Assembly: GCF_021026345.1 (NCBI RefSeq)
Contig: NZ_JAJNCZ010000004.1
Location: 372,001 to 436,000, forward strand
Reading direction: 5' to 3'
Length of the DNA: 64,000 bases
DNA from: Rhizobium sp. GN54
GTDB taxonomy: Bacteria; Pseudomonadota; Alphaproteobacteria; Rhizobiales; Rhizobiaceae
Below are positions 9,032-17,918 of the stretch, one piece after another. Every line of letters starts with the position of its first letter. Within the stretch, counting starts at the first letter, position 1. The position numbers and the translations under genes are program-made. A model generated the notes under the pieces. That model did not search any database and was not told where the DNA came from. It was given only the letters and a program-made list of their open reading frames with translations.

Positions 9032-10470
9032 TGAAGCGGAACAGAAGAGTAAAGATCCTCGCCACGCTCGGCCCGGCTTCGGCCGAAGAGGAGATGATCC
9101 AGAAGTTGCATGAGGCGGGGGCCGATCTTTTCCGCATCAACATGAGCCATGCCAGCCATGAGGTGATGCGCACGCTGATCAGCCGCATCCGCGCCGTCGA
9201 GGCGCGCTGCGGCCGACCGATCGGCATTCTGGCCGACCTGCAGGGCCCGAAGCTGCGCGTCGGCAAGTTCAAGGATGGCAAGGTCGATCTCGTTCCAGGC
9301 CAGACCTTCACGCTCGACAACCGCGACGAGCCCGGCGACGCCACGCGCGTCTTCCTGCCGCATCCCGAGATCCTCGAGGCGGTCAAGGCGGGCCATCGCC
9401 TGCTGATCGACGACGGCAAGCTGCATCTGCGCGCCGATCAGGCCGACGGGACGAAGATCGTTTGCACGGTGATCGCCGGCACCAAGATTTCCGACCGCAA
9501 GGGCGTCAGCCTGCCCGACACGCTGCTCGGCGTCGGCGCCCTGACGGAGAAGGATCGCGCCGACCTCGACGCGGTGCTCGCCACCGGCAGCGTCGACTGG
9601 GTGGCCCTGTCCTTCATCCAGCGCCCGGAAGATCTCGCGGAAGTGCGCAAGGTCTCGCGCGGCCGCGTCGGCCTGATGTCGAAGATCGAGAAGCCCCAGG
9701 CGATCGAGCGCATCGACGAGATCATCGAGCTTTCGGACGCCTTGATGGTCGCCCGCGGCGACCTCGGCGTCGAGATGCCGCTGGAAGCCGTTCCCGGCCT
9801 GCAGAAGCAACTGATCCGCGCCTGCCGCCGCGCCGGCAAGCCGGTCGTCGTCGCCACCCAGATGCTGGAATCGATGATTTCGGCGCCGGTTCCGACCCGC
9901 GCGGAGGTCTCCGACGTCGCCACCGCCGTGTTCGAGGGCGCCGACGCGATCATGCTTTCGGCCGAATCGGCTTCCGGCGAATATCCGGTCGAAGCTGTCT
10001 CCACCATGGCCTCGATCGCCAGCAAAGTCGAGCGCGACCCGCACTATCCGGGCATCATCTACGCCCAGCGTACGCCGCCGGAAGCGACGGGGGCCGACGC
10101 CATCTCGCTGGCCGCCCGCCAGATCGCCGAGACGCTGAACCTGTCGGCCATCGTCACCTATACCTCGTCGGGCACCACCGGCCTGCGTGCAGCGCGCGAG
10201 CGGCCGGAAGTGCCGATCCTGGCGCTGTCGCCGATCATCGAGACCGCCCGCCGGCTCTCGGTCGTCTGGGGCCTGCACTGTGTCGTCACCGGCGATGCCG
10301 AGGACCTCGACGACATGGTCAACCGCGCCTGCCGCATCACCGTCAGCGAAGGCTTCGGCAAGCCGGGCGACCGCATCATCATCTCGGCCGGCGTGCCGCT
10401 CGGCACGCCCGGCGCGACCAACATGCTGCGCATCGCCTATATCGGTTCGGACGGCGCCAGCGGCCTGTAA
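9031..10470 (+). CDS. pyk: Pyruvate kinase
   Basis: Glycolytic enzyme converting phosphoenolpyruvate and ADP to pyruvate and ATP. 479 residues, normal length. Visible motifs: KILATLGPAS at the N-terminus, the active-site lysine in MSKIEKPQAI near residue 215, ARGDLGVEMP near residue 240, and VVVATQMLESM. The ATG at 9031 overlaps the stop of the DUF1036 gene; an in-frame TTG at 9028 is rejected. The C-terminal domain is complete. Confidence 0.97.
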   Translation: MKRNRRVKILATLGPASAEEEMIQKLHEAGADLFRINMSHASHEVMRTLISRIRAVEARCGRPIGILADLQGPKLRVGKFKDGKVDLVPGQTFTLDNRDEPGDATRVFLPHPEILEAVKAGHRLLIDDGKLHLRADQADGTKIVCTVIAGTKISDRKGVSLPDTLLGVGALTEKDRADLDAVLATGSVDWVALSFIQRPEDLAEVRKVSRGRVGLMSKIEKPQAIERIDEIIELSDALMVARGDLGVEMPLEAVPGLQKQLIRACRRAGKPVVVATQMLESMISAPVPTRAEVSDVATAVFEGADAIMLSAESASGEYPVEAVSTMASIASKVERDPHYPGIIYAQRTPPEATGADAISLAARQIAETLNLSAIVTYTSSGTTGLRAARERPEVPILALSPIIETARRLSVVWGLHCVVTGDAEDLDDMVNRACRITVSEGFGKPGDRIIISAGVPLGTPGATNMLRIAYIGSDGASGL

Positions 10471-10478
10471 CCGCGACG

Positions 10479-10544
10479 AGCCGGGCCACCCGGCTTCATA
10501 CTATTTCGCCATCGCGTCCCCGGCCTCGTGCCGGGGATTGGCGA
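10479..10544. repeat. Two consecutive hairpins after pyk, possible terminator or palindromic repeat
   Basis: First hairpin AGCCGGG-CCA-CCCGGCT (10479-10495) is followed by a weak T-rich stretch. The second (10506-10544) nests TCGCCA/TGGCGA around TCCCCGG/CCGGGGA. The second resembles the short intergenic palindromes scattered in rhizobial genomes. Together they probably end the pyk transcript. Confidence 0.5.
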
Positions 10545-10594
10545 TCACAGGCGAATGTCCGCTGCATTCCACACGCATCGATGCTCATGAGGGC

Positions 10595-11194
10595 TCAGGC
10601 CCGGCTGCCCGCGATCTTGTCGGCGAGGTCGCCGAGCGATTTCTGGGCGCGGCGTTCGGCCGGGTAGATGTCGAGGAAGCGCTGCCAGGCCTCCATGGCG
10701 GGTTCGTCCCGGCCGTAGCTCGTGAGGATCGCCGCCATGCCGGCGATGGCGCCGAAATGGCGCGGCTCGAGCGCCAGCACGCGATTGATGTCGGACATCG
10801 ATTTGCGGTAGTTGCCGGCCTTGAAGTGCAGCGTGGCGCGCTGGTTCCAGCCCTCGACATAGGTGGGGGCAAGCTGGATGACTTCGTCGAGATAGTCGAA
10901 GGCGGCGGTGTCCTTGCCCTCGGCGATCGCCTTGTCGGCCTGCTGCATCAGCAGATTGACGGTGGCGCTGCCCGAATCGCGCCAGGTCAGCCGAATGTTC
11001 TCGGAAATCGCCTTGGCCTTCTCCTGGTCGCCCTGATGCTTCAGTTCGTCGAAGAGGGCGTCGAGCCGCGCGGCCGGGCTGATATCGGCCGGAACGCTCC
11101 GGCTAACGGCAGCCGTGTCGGAGGTCTGGGCCAGGGCGCCGGGAAAGGGCGCGGCGAAAACGAGGAGGGTGGCGAAAACAGATTTGAAGCGCAT
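10595..11194 (-). CDS. TPR-repeat exported protein
   Basis: 199 residues. An N-terminal signal peptide (SVFATLLVFAAPFPGALA, cleavage near residue 22) is followed by helical tetratricopeptide repeats, most clearly AFDYLDEVIQLAPTYVEGWNQRATLHFKAG and the next unit ending in LEPRHFGAIAGMA. Such proteins are periplasmic scaffolds; the partner is unknown. It follows rpmJ on the same strand. The first four codons and start codon lie in one arm of a perfect 17-base inverted repeat (see the separate entry), which is unusual. Confidence 0.85.
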   Translation of the reverse strand: MRFKSVFATLLVFAAPFPGALAQTSDTAAVSRSVPADISPAARLDALFDELKHQGDQEKAKAISENIRLTWRDSGSATVNLLMQQADKAIAEGKDTAAFDYLDEVIQLAPTYVEGWNQRATLHFKAGNYRKSMSDINRVLALEPRHFGAIAGMAAILTSYGRDEPAMEAWQRFLDIYPAERRAQKSLGDLADKIAGSRA

Positions 11195-11224
11195 GCGGTT
11201 ATGCTAGACCGCATGCGCTTCAAA
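11183..11224. promoter_or_regulatory. Perfect 17-bp inverted repeat over the start codon of the TPR gene
   Basis: The arms 11183-11199 and 11208-11224 are exact reverse complements (TTTGAAGCGCATGCGGT), separated by an eight-base loop. The start codon of the TPR gene (11192-11194) sits in the distal arm of the hairpin as read in its mRNA. The hairpin would hide the start codon, and the usual ribosome-site distance falls within the loop and proximal arm. No T-run follows, so it is not a standard terminator. Confidence 0.7.
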
Positions 11225-11272
11225 GCAAATCACTATCTTGCTACAGCAAGTCGACGGCGCTTGCGCGCGGCC

Positions 11273-11398
11273 TCAGCCCTGGCGGGCCTTGAAGCGCGGG
11301 TTCGACTTGTTGATGATGTAGACGCGGCCCTTGCGGCGAACCAGACGGTTTTCGCGGTGGCGGGTCTTGAGAGACTTGAGCGAATTCTTGATCTTCAT
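11273..11398 (-). CDS. rpmJ: 50S ribosomal protein L36, cysteine-free form
   Basis: 41-residue ribosomal protein, recognised from [18 protein letters not shown] and the end [12 protein letters not shown]. It is the zinc-free (C-minus) form, as there is no cysteine. The gene is too short for most open-frame scans. A TTGACA hexamer on the minus strand (11447-11452) is a possible -35 element. The TPR gene begins 78 bases downstream. Confidence 0.97.
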   Translation of the reverse strand: MKIKNSLKSLKTRHRENRLVRRKGRVYIINKSNPRFKARQG

Positions 11399-11452
11399 GT
11401 TTCTGATCCGCGATGCTGGGGAGGAAACTTATCCGCCCGAAATCTTGTCAAT

Positions 11453-11479
11453 TAAAAACGCGCCGTTTCGGGCGCGCTC
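11453..11479 (-). terminator. Terminator downstream of purEK
   Basis: Read on the minus strand, a GC-rich stem (GCGCGCC/GGCGCG) with loop CGAAAC is followed by TTTTTAATT. It ends the purE-purK transcript ahead of the rpmJ promoter. Confidence 0.75.
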
Positions 11480-11615
11480 TCAGGTTGGCGTTCGTGTACC
11501 CGTTCATCCGGACCCTGTCAACCGCCGGGCAGGGATTTTGAGCGGGTTTTGGGGCGGTTTTGCGGGGCTTTTGGTGTCCGGCCGCGGGGATTTCCACGGC
11601 CGGCGACGCTGTTTC

Positions 11616-12667
11616 TCACCGCAGTTCGGTGACGTGGCCCATCTTGCGGCTGGGGCGCGATTCTTCCTTGCCGTAGAGATGGACAAGCACGTCCGGGGTA
11701 TTGAGCCAGGCGGGGACAGCCTCGATGTCGTCGCCGATCAGGTTCTGCATCACGCAATCCGAATGGCGGCGCGGATCGCCGAGGCCGAGGCCGGCGACGG
11801 CGCGCATGTGCTGTTCGAACTGCGAGATGACGCATGCGGCTTCCGTCCAGTGGCCGGAATTGTGCACGCGCGGCGCCATTTCGTTGGCGACCAGCTGGCC
11901 GTCGCCCAGCACGAAGAACTCGACGCCGACGACGCCGACATAGTCCAGCCGGTCGAGGATGGCGCGGGCGGCGCGCCGCGCCTGGTCGGCGGTCGCCTCG
12001 CTGATTGCGGCCGGTACGGTCGAGGTGTGGAGAATGCCGTTGCGGTGGATGTTCTCCGCCGGGTCGTAGCAGACGATGGTGCCGTCCTGCGCGCGCGCGG
12101 CGATGATCGAGATTTCCCGCTCGAAGGCGATCAGCCCTTCCAGGATCAGCGGCACCGAGCCGAGCTCGGCGAAGGCGTCCTCGCGGCGTTCGGCGGGCGA
12201 GCGGAACATCCGCTGCCCCTTGCCGTCATAGCCGAGACGGCGGGTTTTCAGCACGCCGATGCCGCCGAACGCATCGAGTGCGGCGTCGAGATCGGCCTGG
12301 CTGTCGACGGCCTCGAAGGGGGCGGTCGGGATGCCGCAGTCGTTGATGAAGCGCTTCTCGACCAGCCGGTCCTGTGACACTTCCAGGGCCTTCGGCGGCG
12401 GGAACACCGGCACCGATCGCACCAGCAGCTCGGCAGCGGAGACGGGGACGTTCTCGAATTCGTAGGTGACGACGCCGCAGCGCTGCGCGAGTTCGGCGAG
12501 CGCGTCCGGATCGTCATAGGCTGCGACGATCTGGGCGTTGGCGACCTGGGCTGCCGGGCAATCGGGCTGCGGTTCGAGGATGATCGTGCGCAGGCCGAGG
12601 CGTGCCGCGGCCATGGCGAGCATGCGGCCGAGCTGGCCGCCGCCGATGATACCGATGGTCGTGGCCA

Positions 12668-12671
<4 letters not shown>
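11616..12671 (-). CDS. purK: 5-(carboxyamino)imidazole ribonucleotide synthase
   Basis: ATP-grasp enzyme of purine synthesis that carboxylates AIR to N5-CAIR, which PurE then rearranges. About 351 residues. N-terminal [16 protein letters not shown], then the ATP-grasp region with [13 protein letters not shown] near residue 150, FEREIS, and [17 protein letters not shown] near residue 270. Two consecutive ATG codons (12671 and 12668) overlap the purE stop as ATGATG, so translation is coupled. Complete; followed by a terminator. Confidence 0.96.
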
Positions 12672-13171
<500 letters not shown>

Positions 13172-13184
13172 CGTGCTTTCCGTT

Positions 13185-13394
13185 TCAGGCGATGATGTCG
13201 GGGATGATCTGGTCCTCGATCTTGGAGATCCGGTCCTTGATCACGAGCTTCTTCTTCTTCATCCGCTGGACCCGGAGGGCGTCGCAGCCGACCTGGATCA
13301 TGGCGTTGATGGCGGCGTCGTAGTCCTCGTGTTCCTGTCGCAATCTGGCGATCGCCAACCGCAATTCCGCCTGGTCCTGGTCTGGCATTCTCAT
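13185..13394 (-). CDS. YdcH/DUF465 family protein
   Basis: 69-residue helical protein. Begins [13 protein letters not shown] and ends in the basic block [19 protein letters not shown] typical of this family. ATG 13388 has a GGGGA six bases upstream and is an equally likely start; the longer frame to 13514 lacks support. The stop is 14 bases from purE, so it probably heads the purEK operon. A second member of the same family is read divergently at 13606. Molecular role unknown. Confidence 0.88.
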   Translation of the reverse strand: MRMPDQDQAELRLAIARLRQEHEDYDAAINAMIQVGCDALRVQRMKKKKLVIKDRISKIEDQIIPDIIA

Positions 13395-13605
13395 TCCCCG
13401 TCCCTTACCGATGGCGGTCTGCGCCTGCCATTCGTATGCAGCAAGAACGCTGCTCCTATCACAAAAGGCAACCTGTCGGGAAGTTATCCTCGGCCACGAT
13501 TTCGCCTTCGACAAATGAAAAATAGCATGGCAGACTTTGTCTGTTGCAACCTTGCCCTCCGGGCGCGCCGGCGTCCGGCTGCGAACTAAAGGAAGGAACT
13601 GTCAC

Positions 13606-13779
13606 ATGTCGATTGAGGCTCATCTTGCCACGCTTGAAAAGAAGCACTTCGCCCTCGAGGAAGAGCTTCACGATGCAATGACGCGTCCGTCCTACGAGGA
13701 TGAAGCCATTGCCGAGATCAAGCGGCGGAAGTTGCGCATCAAGGACGAGATCGAAAAGATTCGCTCGTCTGCGAACTGA
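13606..13779 (+). CDS. YdcH/DUF465 family protein
   Basis: 57-residue helical protein, MSIEAHLATLEKKHFALEEE with the family-typical IKRRKLRIKDEIEKI near the C-terminus. The GGAAGGAA ribosome site at 13591-13598 supports the ATG at 13606. Divergent from its longer paralogue; the 211-base space between the two starts must hold both promoters. Probably ends at the terminator about 105 bases downstream. Confidence 0.92.
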   Translation: MSIEAHLATLEKKHFALEEELHDAMTRPSYEDEAIAEIKRRKLRIKDEIEKIRSSAN

Positions 13780-13884
13780 TCGAAACGATAGGTTCCAAGG
13801 AGGAACGAAAAAGGGGGCCGCCCCGTCATCGCAAGCGATGGCAGAAACGGGCCGAAAGGCTTAATTCCATTCACGAATTGCACG

Positions 13885-13917
13885 GTCCCGGTTGTCCAAG
13901 GCAGCCGGGACTTTTTT
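13885..13917 (+). terminator. Rho-independent terminator
   Basis: Stem GTCCCGG/CCGGGAC with a 13-base loop followed by six T. Plus orientation, so it serves the YdcH gene ending at 13779. Confidence 0.8.
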
Positions 13918-13926
13918 CTCCGGCGC

Positions 13927-14187
13927 TCAGCTCCAGAACTGGTCGAGCCAGAAATTGAGGCGGTTGAAGCCGGCCGAATTGATCGCATAGATGCGGCGGG
14001 TGCCGCTGGCGGTGACGCTGACGAGATTGCAGTCGAGCAGCGCCTTAAGGTGCTGGGAAACGGCCGGGCGGCTGATCGGCAGGCCCTGCGACAGCTCGTT
14101 GACCGTCTTCGGCGCGCGCCGCAACTCCTCCAGCAGGAACCGGCGGTTCGGGTCGGCAATAGAGGCGAAGGGGTCCGGCGTCACCAT
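13927..14187 (-). CDS. ArsR-family winged-helix regulator
   Basis: 86 residues, the usual size of a bare ArsR-type repressor. The helix-turn-helix is TVNELSQGLPISRPAVSQHLKAL (read in two parts around residue 30-50), followed by the wing LVSVTASGTRRIYAI. No cysteine metal-binding pair is present in the recognition helix, so it is unlikely to be a classic arsenic/zinc sensor. It lies next to a TauE-family exporter on the same strand, 100 bases downstream of that gene's stop; regulation of the exporter is possible but not shown. Confidence 0.9.
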   Translation of the reverse strand: MVTPDPFASIADPNRRFLLEELRRAPKTVNELSQGLPISRPAVSQHLKALLDCNLVSVTASGTRRIYAINSAGFNRLNFWLDQFWS

Positions 14188-14287
14188 GCGGAAAAGCTAT
14201 GGCATCGCAGCGTGAACGGCAAGCTTTTTGTGCACTGCCGCATCGCCCCCCGGACCCCGAAAAACCGCGGCCCTGGCGACCCGTCGT

Positions 14288-15058
14288 TCAGGTGAGCGCG
14301 GCGAGGCCGTCGGTGACGAGTTTCAGCCCCGCCGCCAGTGCCATGCCGTACATGAAGGGATAGAAGACGTCCGGCTTCATGCGCTTGACGAGGTAGCCGC
14401 CGAGCGCGGTCATCGCCATGGCGAGCGGCATCAAGGTCGCCGAAATGGTCAGGTTCGTGGTGTCGAGCTGGCCGAGCGCGAAATAGGGAATGAGCTTCAG
14501 CGCGTTCATGGTGGCGAAGAAGCGGACGGCGGCACCGGTATAGTCGCGCGGGGTGAGCTTCAGCGGCAGCGCATAGACCTGGAAGGGCGCGCCACCGGCA
14601 TGGGCGACGAAGCTGCCATAGCCCGAAAGGGTGCCGAAGAAGGCCGCGGGGCCGACGCGCTGCGGCTTTGCCGCGATCACGATGCCCTTGCGGATGCGCC
14701 ACTGGTTGTAGAAATAGCGGGCGGCGAAAAAGACGGTGATCAGGCCGATGATCAGCCGCAGCGCGTCGCGCGGGACATAGGCCGAGGTCGCCCAGCCGAG
14801 CGCGATGCCGAAGATGCCGCCGGGCAGGAGGTAGACCAGCGTGCGGCGGTCGTTGTGGTGGCGCCAGATCCAGAGCGAGACGATGTCGCTGACGATCAGG
14901 ATCGGCAGCAGGATCGCTGCGGCTTGCACCGGCGAAACCACCATGGCAAGGATGGGGACGCCCATCAGCGCCAGGGCCTCGCCCATGCCGCCCTTGGTCA
15001 GGCCCACGAGCAGGACGGCGGGGATGGCGGCGAGGTATATGCTGGGGTCGATGGACAT
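14288..15058 (-). CDS. TauE/SafE family sulfite/sulfonate exporter
   Basis: 256-residue inner-membrane protein with about eight hydrophobic segments. Family features: the N-terminal LLVGLTKGGMGEALALMGVPILA (read in pieces), the second repeat with SGYGSFVAHAGGAPFQVYALPL near residue 145, and PRDYTGAAVRFFATMNALKLIPYF. TauE/SafE proteins move small organic or sulfur anions; the substrate cannot be read from sequence. Divergent from the ThiE-like gene. Confidence 0.9.
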   Translation of the reverse strand: MSIDPSIYLAAIPAVLLVGLTKGGMGEALALMGVPILAMVVSPVQAAAILLPILIVSDIVSLWIWRHHNDRRTLVYLLPGGIFGIALGWATSAYVPRDALRLIIGLITVFFAARYFYNQWRIRKGIVIAAKPQRVGPAAFFGTLSGYGSFVAHAGGAPFQVYALPLKLTPRDYTGAAVRFFATMNALKLIPYFALGQLDTTNLTISATLMPLAMAMTALGGYLVKRMKPDVFYPFMYGMALAAGLKLVTDGLAALT

Positions 15059-15160
15059 GCGGGGCGATTGATCCTTTGGAGCAAGCGGTCTATCGGCTTT
15101 GCAACGATATTGCGAGGGGGCAGATGGCCCGCTCCCGAATGCGGAAGAAATGGAAGCCCG

Positions 15161-15814
15161 ATGACTGCAATCGAAGATCGCTGCCGCCTCGTCCTGGTCA
15201 TGCCGGAAGGCGATGACGCCGCCGCACGAAAGACGATGCTTGAGGATGCGCTGCGCGGCGGCGACGTCGCATCGGTGATCGTGCCGCAATACGGGCTCGA
15301 CGACGGCGCGTTCCAGAAGCATGCGGAAGCGCTGGTGCCGGTGATCCAGGCTGCCGGCGCGGCGGCGCTTGTTGCCGGCGACACGCGCGTCGCCGGTCGC
15401 GCCCGGGCCGACGGCATCCATGTCGCCGGCGGGGCGGAGGCACTTGCCGACGCCATGGAAAAGCATTCCCCGAAGCTGATCGTCGGTGGCGGCAACGCCA
15501 AGGACCGGCACCAGGCGCTGGAGATCGGCGAAGTCGGACCGGACTACATCCTGTTCGGCAAGATCGGCGGCGACATCAAGCCGGAGGCGCATCCGAAGAA
15601 CCTGGCGCTGGCCGAATGGTGGGCCTCGATGGTCGAGGTTCCCTGCGTCGTGATGGGCGGCACCGATCCGGCCTCGGCACTTGCCGTCGCCGAGACGGGC
15701 GCCGAATTCGTGGCACTCTGCCAGGCCGTGTTCGCCGAGCCCGCCAACGCCGCGCAGGTGGTCGCATCGGTCAATGCGCTCCTTGACGAAAAAGCGCCAC
15801 GGTTCGAGGATTAA
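15161..15814 (+). CDS. ThiE-like TIM-barrel protein, divergent at the active site
   Basis: 217 residues with the overall length and late motifs of thiamine-phosphate synthase: ADGIHVAGG near residue 86, then GPDYILFGKIGGD near residue 130 and VMGGTDPASALAVAETGAEFVAL near residue 165. But the residues that hold the pyrimidine diphosphate in real ThiE (Q-R-K in the first strands and the N-D-R segment) are replaced: the corresponding stretches read VIVPQYGLDD and AGDTRVAGR. It may be a paralogue with another role, or a degenerate synthase. The gene is not with other thiamine genes; a Sel1-repeat gene follows after 10 bases. Confidence 0.72.
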   Translation: MTAIEDRCRLVLVMPEGDDAAARKTMLEDALRGGDVASVIVPQYGLDDGAFQKHAEALVPVIQAAGAAALVAGDTRVAGRARADGIHVAGGAEALADAMEKHSPKLIVGGGNAKDRHQALEIGEVGPDYILFGKIGGDIKPEAHPKNLALAEWWASMVEVPCVVMGGTDPASALAVAETGAEFVALCQAVFAEPANAAQVVASVNALLDEKAPRFED

Positions 15815-15824
15815 TGCCGTGCGG

Positions 15825-17132
15825 ATGAAGAGGGCTTTCGATCGCCGGCCGTTGCGGCTGACCACGCTGTTTTGCTGCGCGCTCGCCATGGCGGCGCCGG
15901 CATTCGGCCAGGGGTTGCCCGGTGCGGAGACGGCGCCCAAGGTCGAAGGCGGAGACGCTGCGGCTCCGGCGGCCACGCCCGACGCTGCTCCGGCGCCTGG
16001 TGCTGCGCCGGGCGTGACGCTTCCCGGCGTGCCGGGGGCGCCTGCAGGCGCTGCCGCCGGCGGCGCCGAATTCCCCGGTGCTGCGGCGGAGGACGGCGAA
16101 GCCAATGCTTCGGCGCTCGACGGGCCGGCTCCGGACGAACGCGGTTCGCGCCTGCTCGATCCCGCCAATGACGGTGCGGCTGGAAGGCTTTCGCCGAACG
16201 GTGCCGGGGCAGCCCAGCCCGCGCCTTCCGCCGGCCTCGGCGTGCTCGACCGCATGGGGGCGCCGTTGCCGGACCTGCCGGCGGAAAAGGCGTTCACCGG
16301 CAAGGTGGACGAGGCCTATGGCGCCTACCAGCGCGGCTTCTATCTGACGGCGATGGACAACGCCCTGCCGCGGGCACAGAACGGCGAGGCCGCCGCGCAG
16401 ACGCTGGTCGGCCTGCTGTTCGAACAGGGGCTCGGCGTCAAGCGCGATCGCAAGCAGGCGGCGTTCTGGTACAAGCAGGCGGCGGAAGGCGGCGATCCGG
16501 CCGGCATGTTCAAGTACGCGCTGCTCCTGATGGAGGGGCGGCAGGTCGAGCGCGACCGTAAGAAGGCCGACGAGTTCATGCGCAAGGCCGCCGATGCCGG
16601 CAATCCTTCCGCGCAGTTCAACTATGCCCAGATGCTGGTCGCCGACGGTGCCGCCGACAAGGGGCTGCGCGCCGCGCTGCCCTATTATGAGAAATCGGCC
16701 GAGCAGGGTATCGCGGACGCGCAATATGCCCTGTCCCAGCTCTATACCAATCTCACCGGGCTGCCGCCGGAGAAGACCGACCGCGCCCGCGAGTGGCTGG
16801 TCCGCGCCGCCCGCGCCGGCTTCGACACCGCACAGCTCGATCTCGGCATCTGGCTCGTCAACGGCGTGGCCGGCGAGCGGGACTACGAGGCCGGGTTCAA
16901 GTGGCTGAAGCGGGCGGCCGACGGCGGCAACGTCGTGGCGCAGAACCGTGTCGCCTATCTCTACATCAACGCGCTCGGAACGAAGCCGGACCCGATCGAG
17001 GCCGGCAAGTGGTTCGTCCTGTCGCGGCGGGCCGGGCTGAACGATGCGGGGCTCGAGGACTTCTACCTGGGCCTGACCGACGAACAGCAGAAGGCGGCGA
17101 TCTCGGCCGCCAACAAGTTCCGGATCCGATAG
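15825..17132 (+). CDS. Sel1-repeat exported protein
   Basis: 435 residues. A signal peptide (LTTLFCCALAMAAPAFG, cleavage near residue 26) leads into about 130 residues of Ala/Gly/Pro-rich low complexity. At least five Sel1-like repeats then follow from about residue 165: AQTLVGLLFEQGLGVKRDRKQAAFWYKQAAEGG and similar units, each 36 residues. Sel1 repeats form protein-binding solenoids; in rhizobia such proteins influence envelope and exopolysaccharide regulation. A specific partner is not evident. GTG 15819 is an alternative start two codons upstream. Confidence 0.86.
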   Translation: MKRAFDRRPLRLTTLFCCALAMAAPAFGQGLPGAETAPKVEGGDAAAPAATPDAAPAPGAAPGVTLPGVPGAPAGAAAGGAEFPGAAAEDGEANASALDGPAPDERGSRLLDPANDGAAGRLSPNGAGAAQPAPSAGLGVLDRMGAPLPDLPAEKAFTGKVDEAYGAYQRGFYLTAMDNALPRAQNGEAAAQTLVGLLFEQGLGVKRDRKQAAFWYKQAAEGGDPAGMFKYALLLMEGRQVERDRKKADEFMRKAADAGNPSAQFNYAQMLVADGAADKGLRAALPYYEKSAEQGIADAQYALSQLYTNLTGLPPEKTDRAREWLVRAARAGFDTAQLDLGIWLVNGVAGERDYEAGFKWLKRAADGGNVVAQNRVAYLYINALGTKPDPIEAGKWFVLSRRAGLNDAGLEDFYLGLTDEQQKAAISAANKFRIR

Positions 17133-17229
17133 CGACCTCATGCCCTGACCCTTGCACCGGGTGAATGGCTGCGTTCCGCGCCGGAGGCTTGAACTTTGAA
17201 GGGAATTGTGGTCTTGAGGCCGCAAGACG

Positions 17230-17259
17230 GGTTCCCGATCGCTCCGATCGCGCGGAACC
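17230..17259 (+). promoter_or_regulatory. Hairpin in the efp leader
   Basis: GGTTCC/GGAACC enclosing CGATCG-CTC-CGATCG, located 25 bases upstream of the efp start codon. It is a likely structured 5' leader; there is no T-run, so it is not a terminator. Confidence 0.4.
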
Positions 17260-17283
17260 GCCAAGATCTCTACGGAAATTCTC

Positions 17284-17847
17284 ATGAAAATCAGCGGCAG
17301 TGAAATCAAGCCGGGCAATCTCATCGAGCACAACGGCGGCATTTGGGCGGCAGTGAAGTGCAACGCGGTGAAGCCGGGCAAGGGCGGCGCCTTCAACCAG
17401 GTCGAACTGAAGAATCTGGTGGACGGTACCAAGCTCAACGAGCGCTTCCGCTCGTCGGAAACGGTCGAGCGCATCGAACTCGAGAAGAAGGACTTCCAGT
17501 TCCTGTTCGAGCAGGGCGAGGGCCTCGTGTTCATGGATGTCGACAGCTACGACCAGCTCGAGTTGCAGAAGGAATTCGTCGGCGACCGCGCCGCCTTCCT
17601 GCAGGACGGCATGATGGTGACGGTCCAGCTCTACGACGACAAGCCGATCGGCATCTCGCTGCCTGACCAGGTCGTTCTCGCCATCGCCGAGGCTGACCCG
17701 GTGGTCAAGGGGCAGACGGCCGCTTCGTCCTACAAGCCGGCGATCCTGGAGAACGGCGTGCGCGTGCTCGTGCCTCCGTTCATCGAAGCCGGCGAGCGCA
17801 TTCTCGTCGACACCAACGAAATCACCTATCTTCGCCGCGCCGACTGA
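17284..17847 (+). CDS. efp: Elongation factor P
   Basis: 187 residues, three beta-barrel domains. It relieves ribosome stalling at proline stretches. The modified lysine loop is PGKGGAF (Lys at about residue 36) with the usual GK(G)GAF pattern, so beta-lysylation by EpmA is expected; EpmA/B are not in this window. Ends in the standard [20 protein letters not shown]. Upstream neighbour is the Sel1 gene; downstream is an inositol monophosphatase 71 bases away, a common gene order in this bacterial order. Confidence 0.97.
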   Translation: MKISGSEIKPGNLIEHNGGIWAAVKCNAVKPGKGGAFNQVELKNLVDGTKLNERFRSSETVERIELEKKDFQFLFEQGEGLVFMDVDSYDQLELQKEFVGDRAAFLQDGMMVTVQLYDDKPIGISLPDQVVLAIAEADPVVKGQTAASSYKPAILENGVRVLVPPFIEAGERILVDTNEITYLRRAD

Positions 17848-17918
17848 TAGGATATAGATCCGCCGGCCGTGGCACCGACCGTGATCGCCCGCCGGACAAC
17901 TGACAAGGACAGGCCCCG

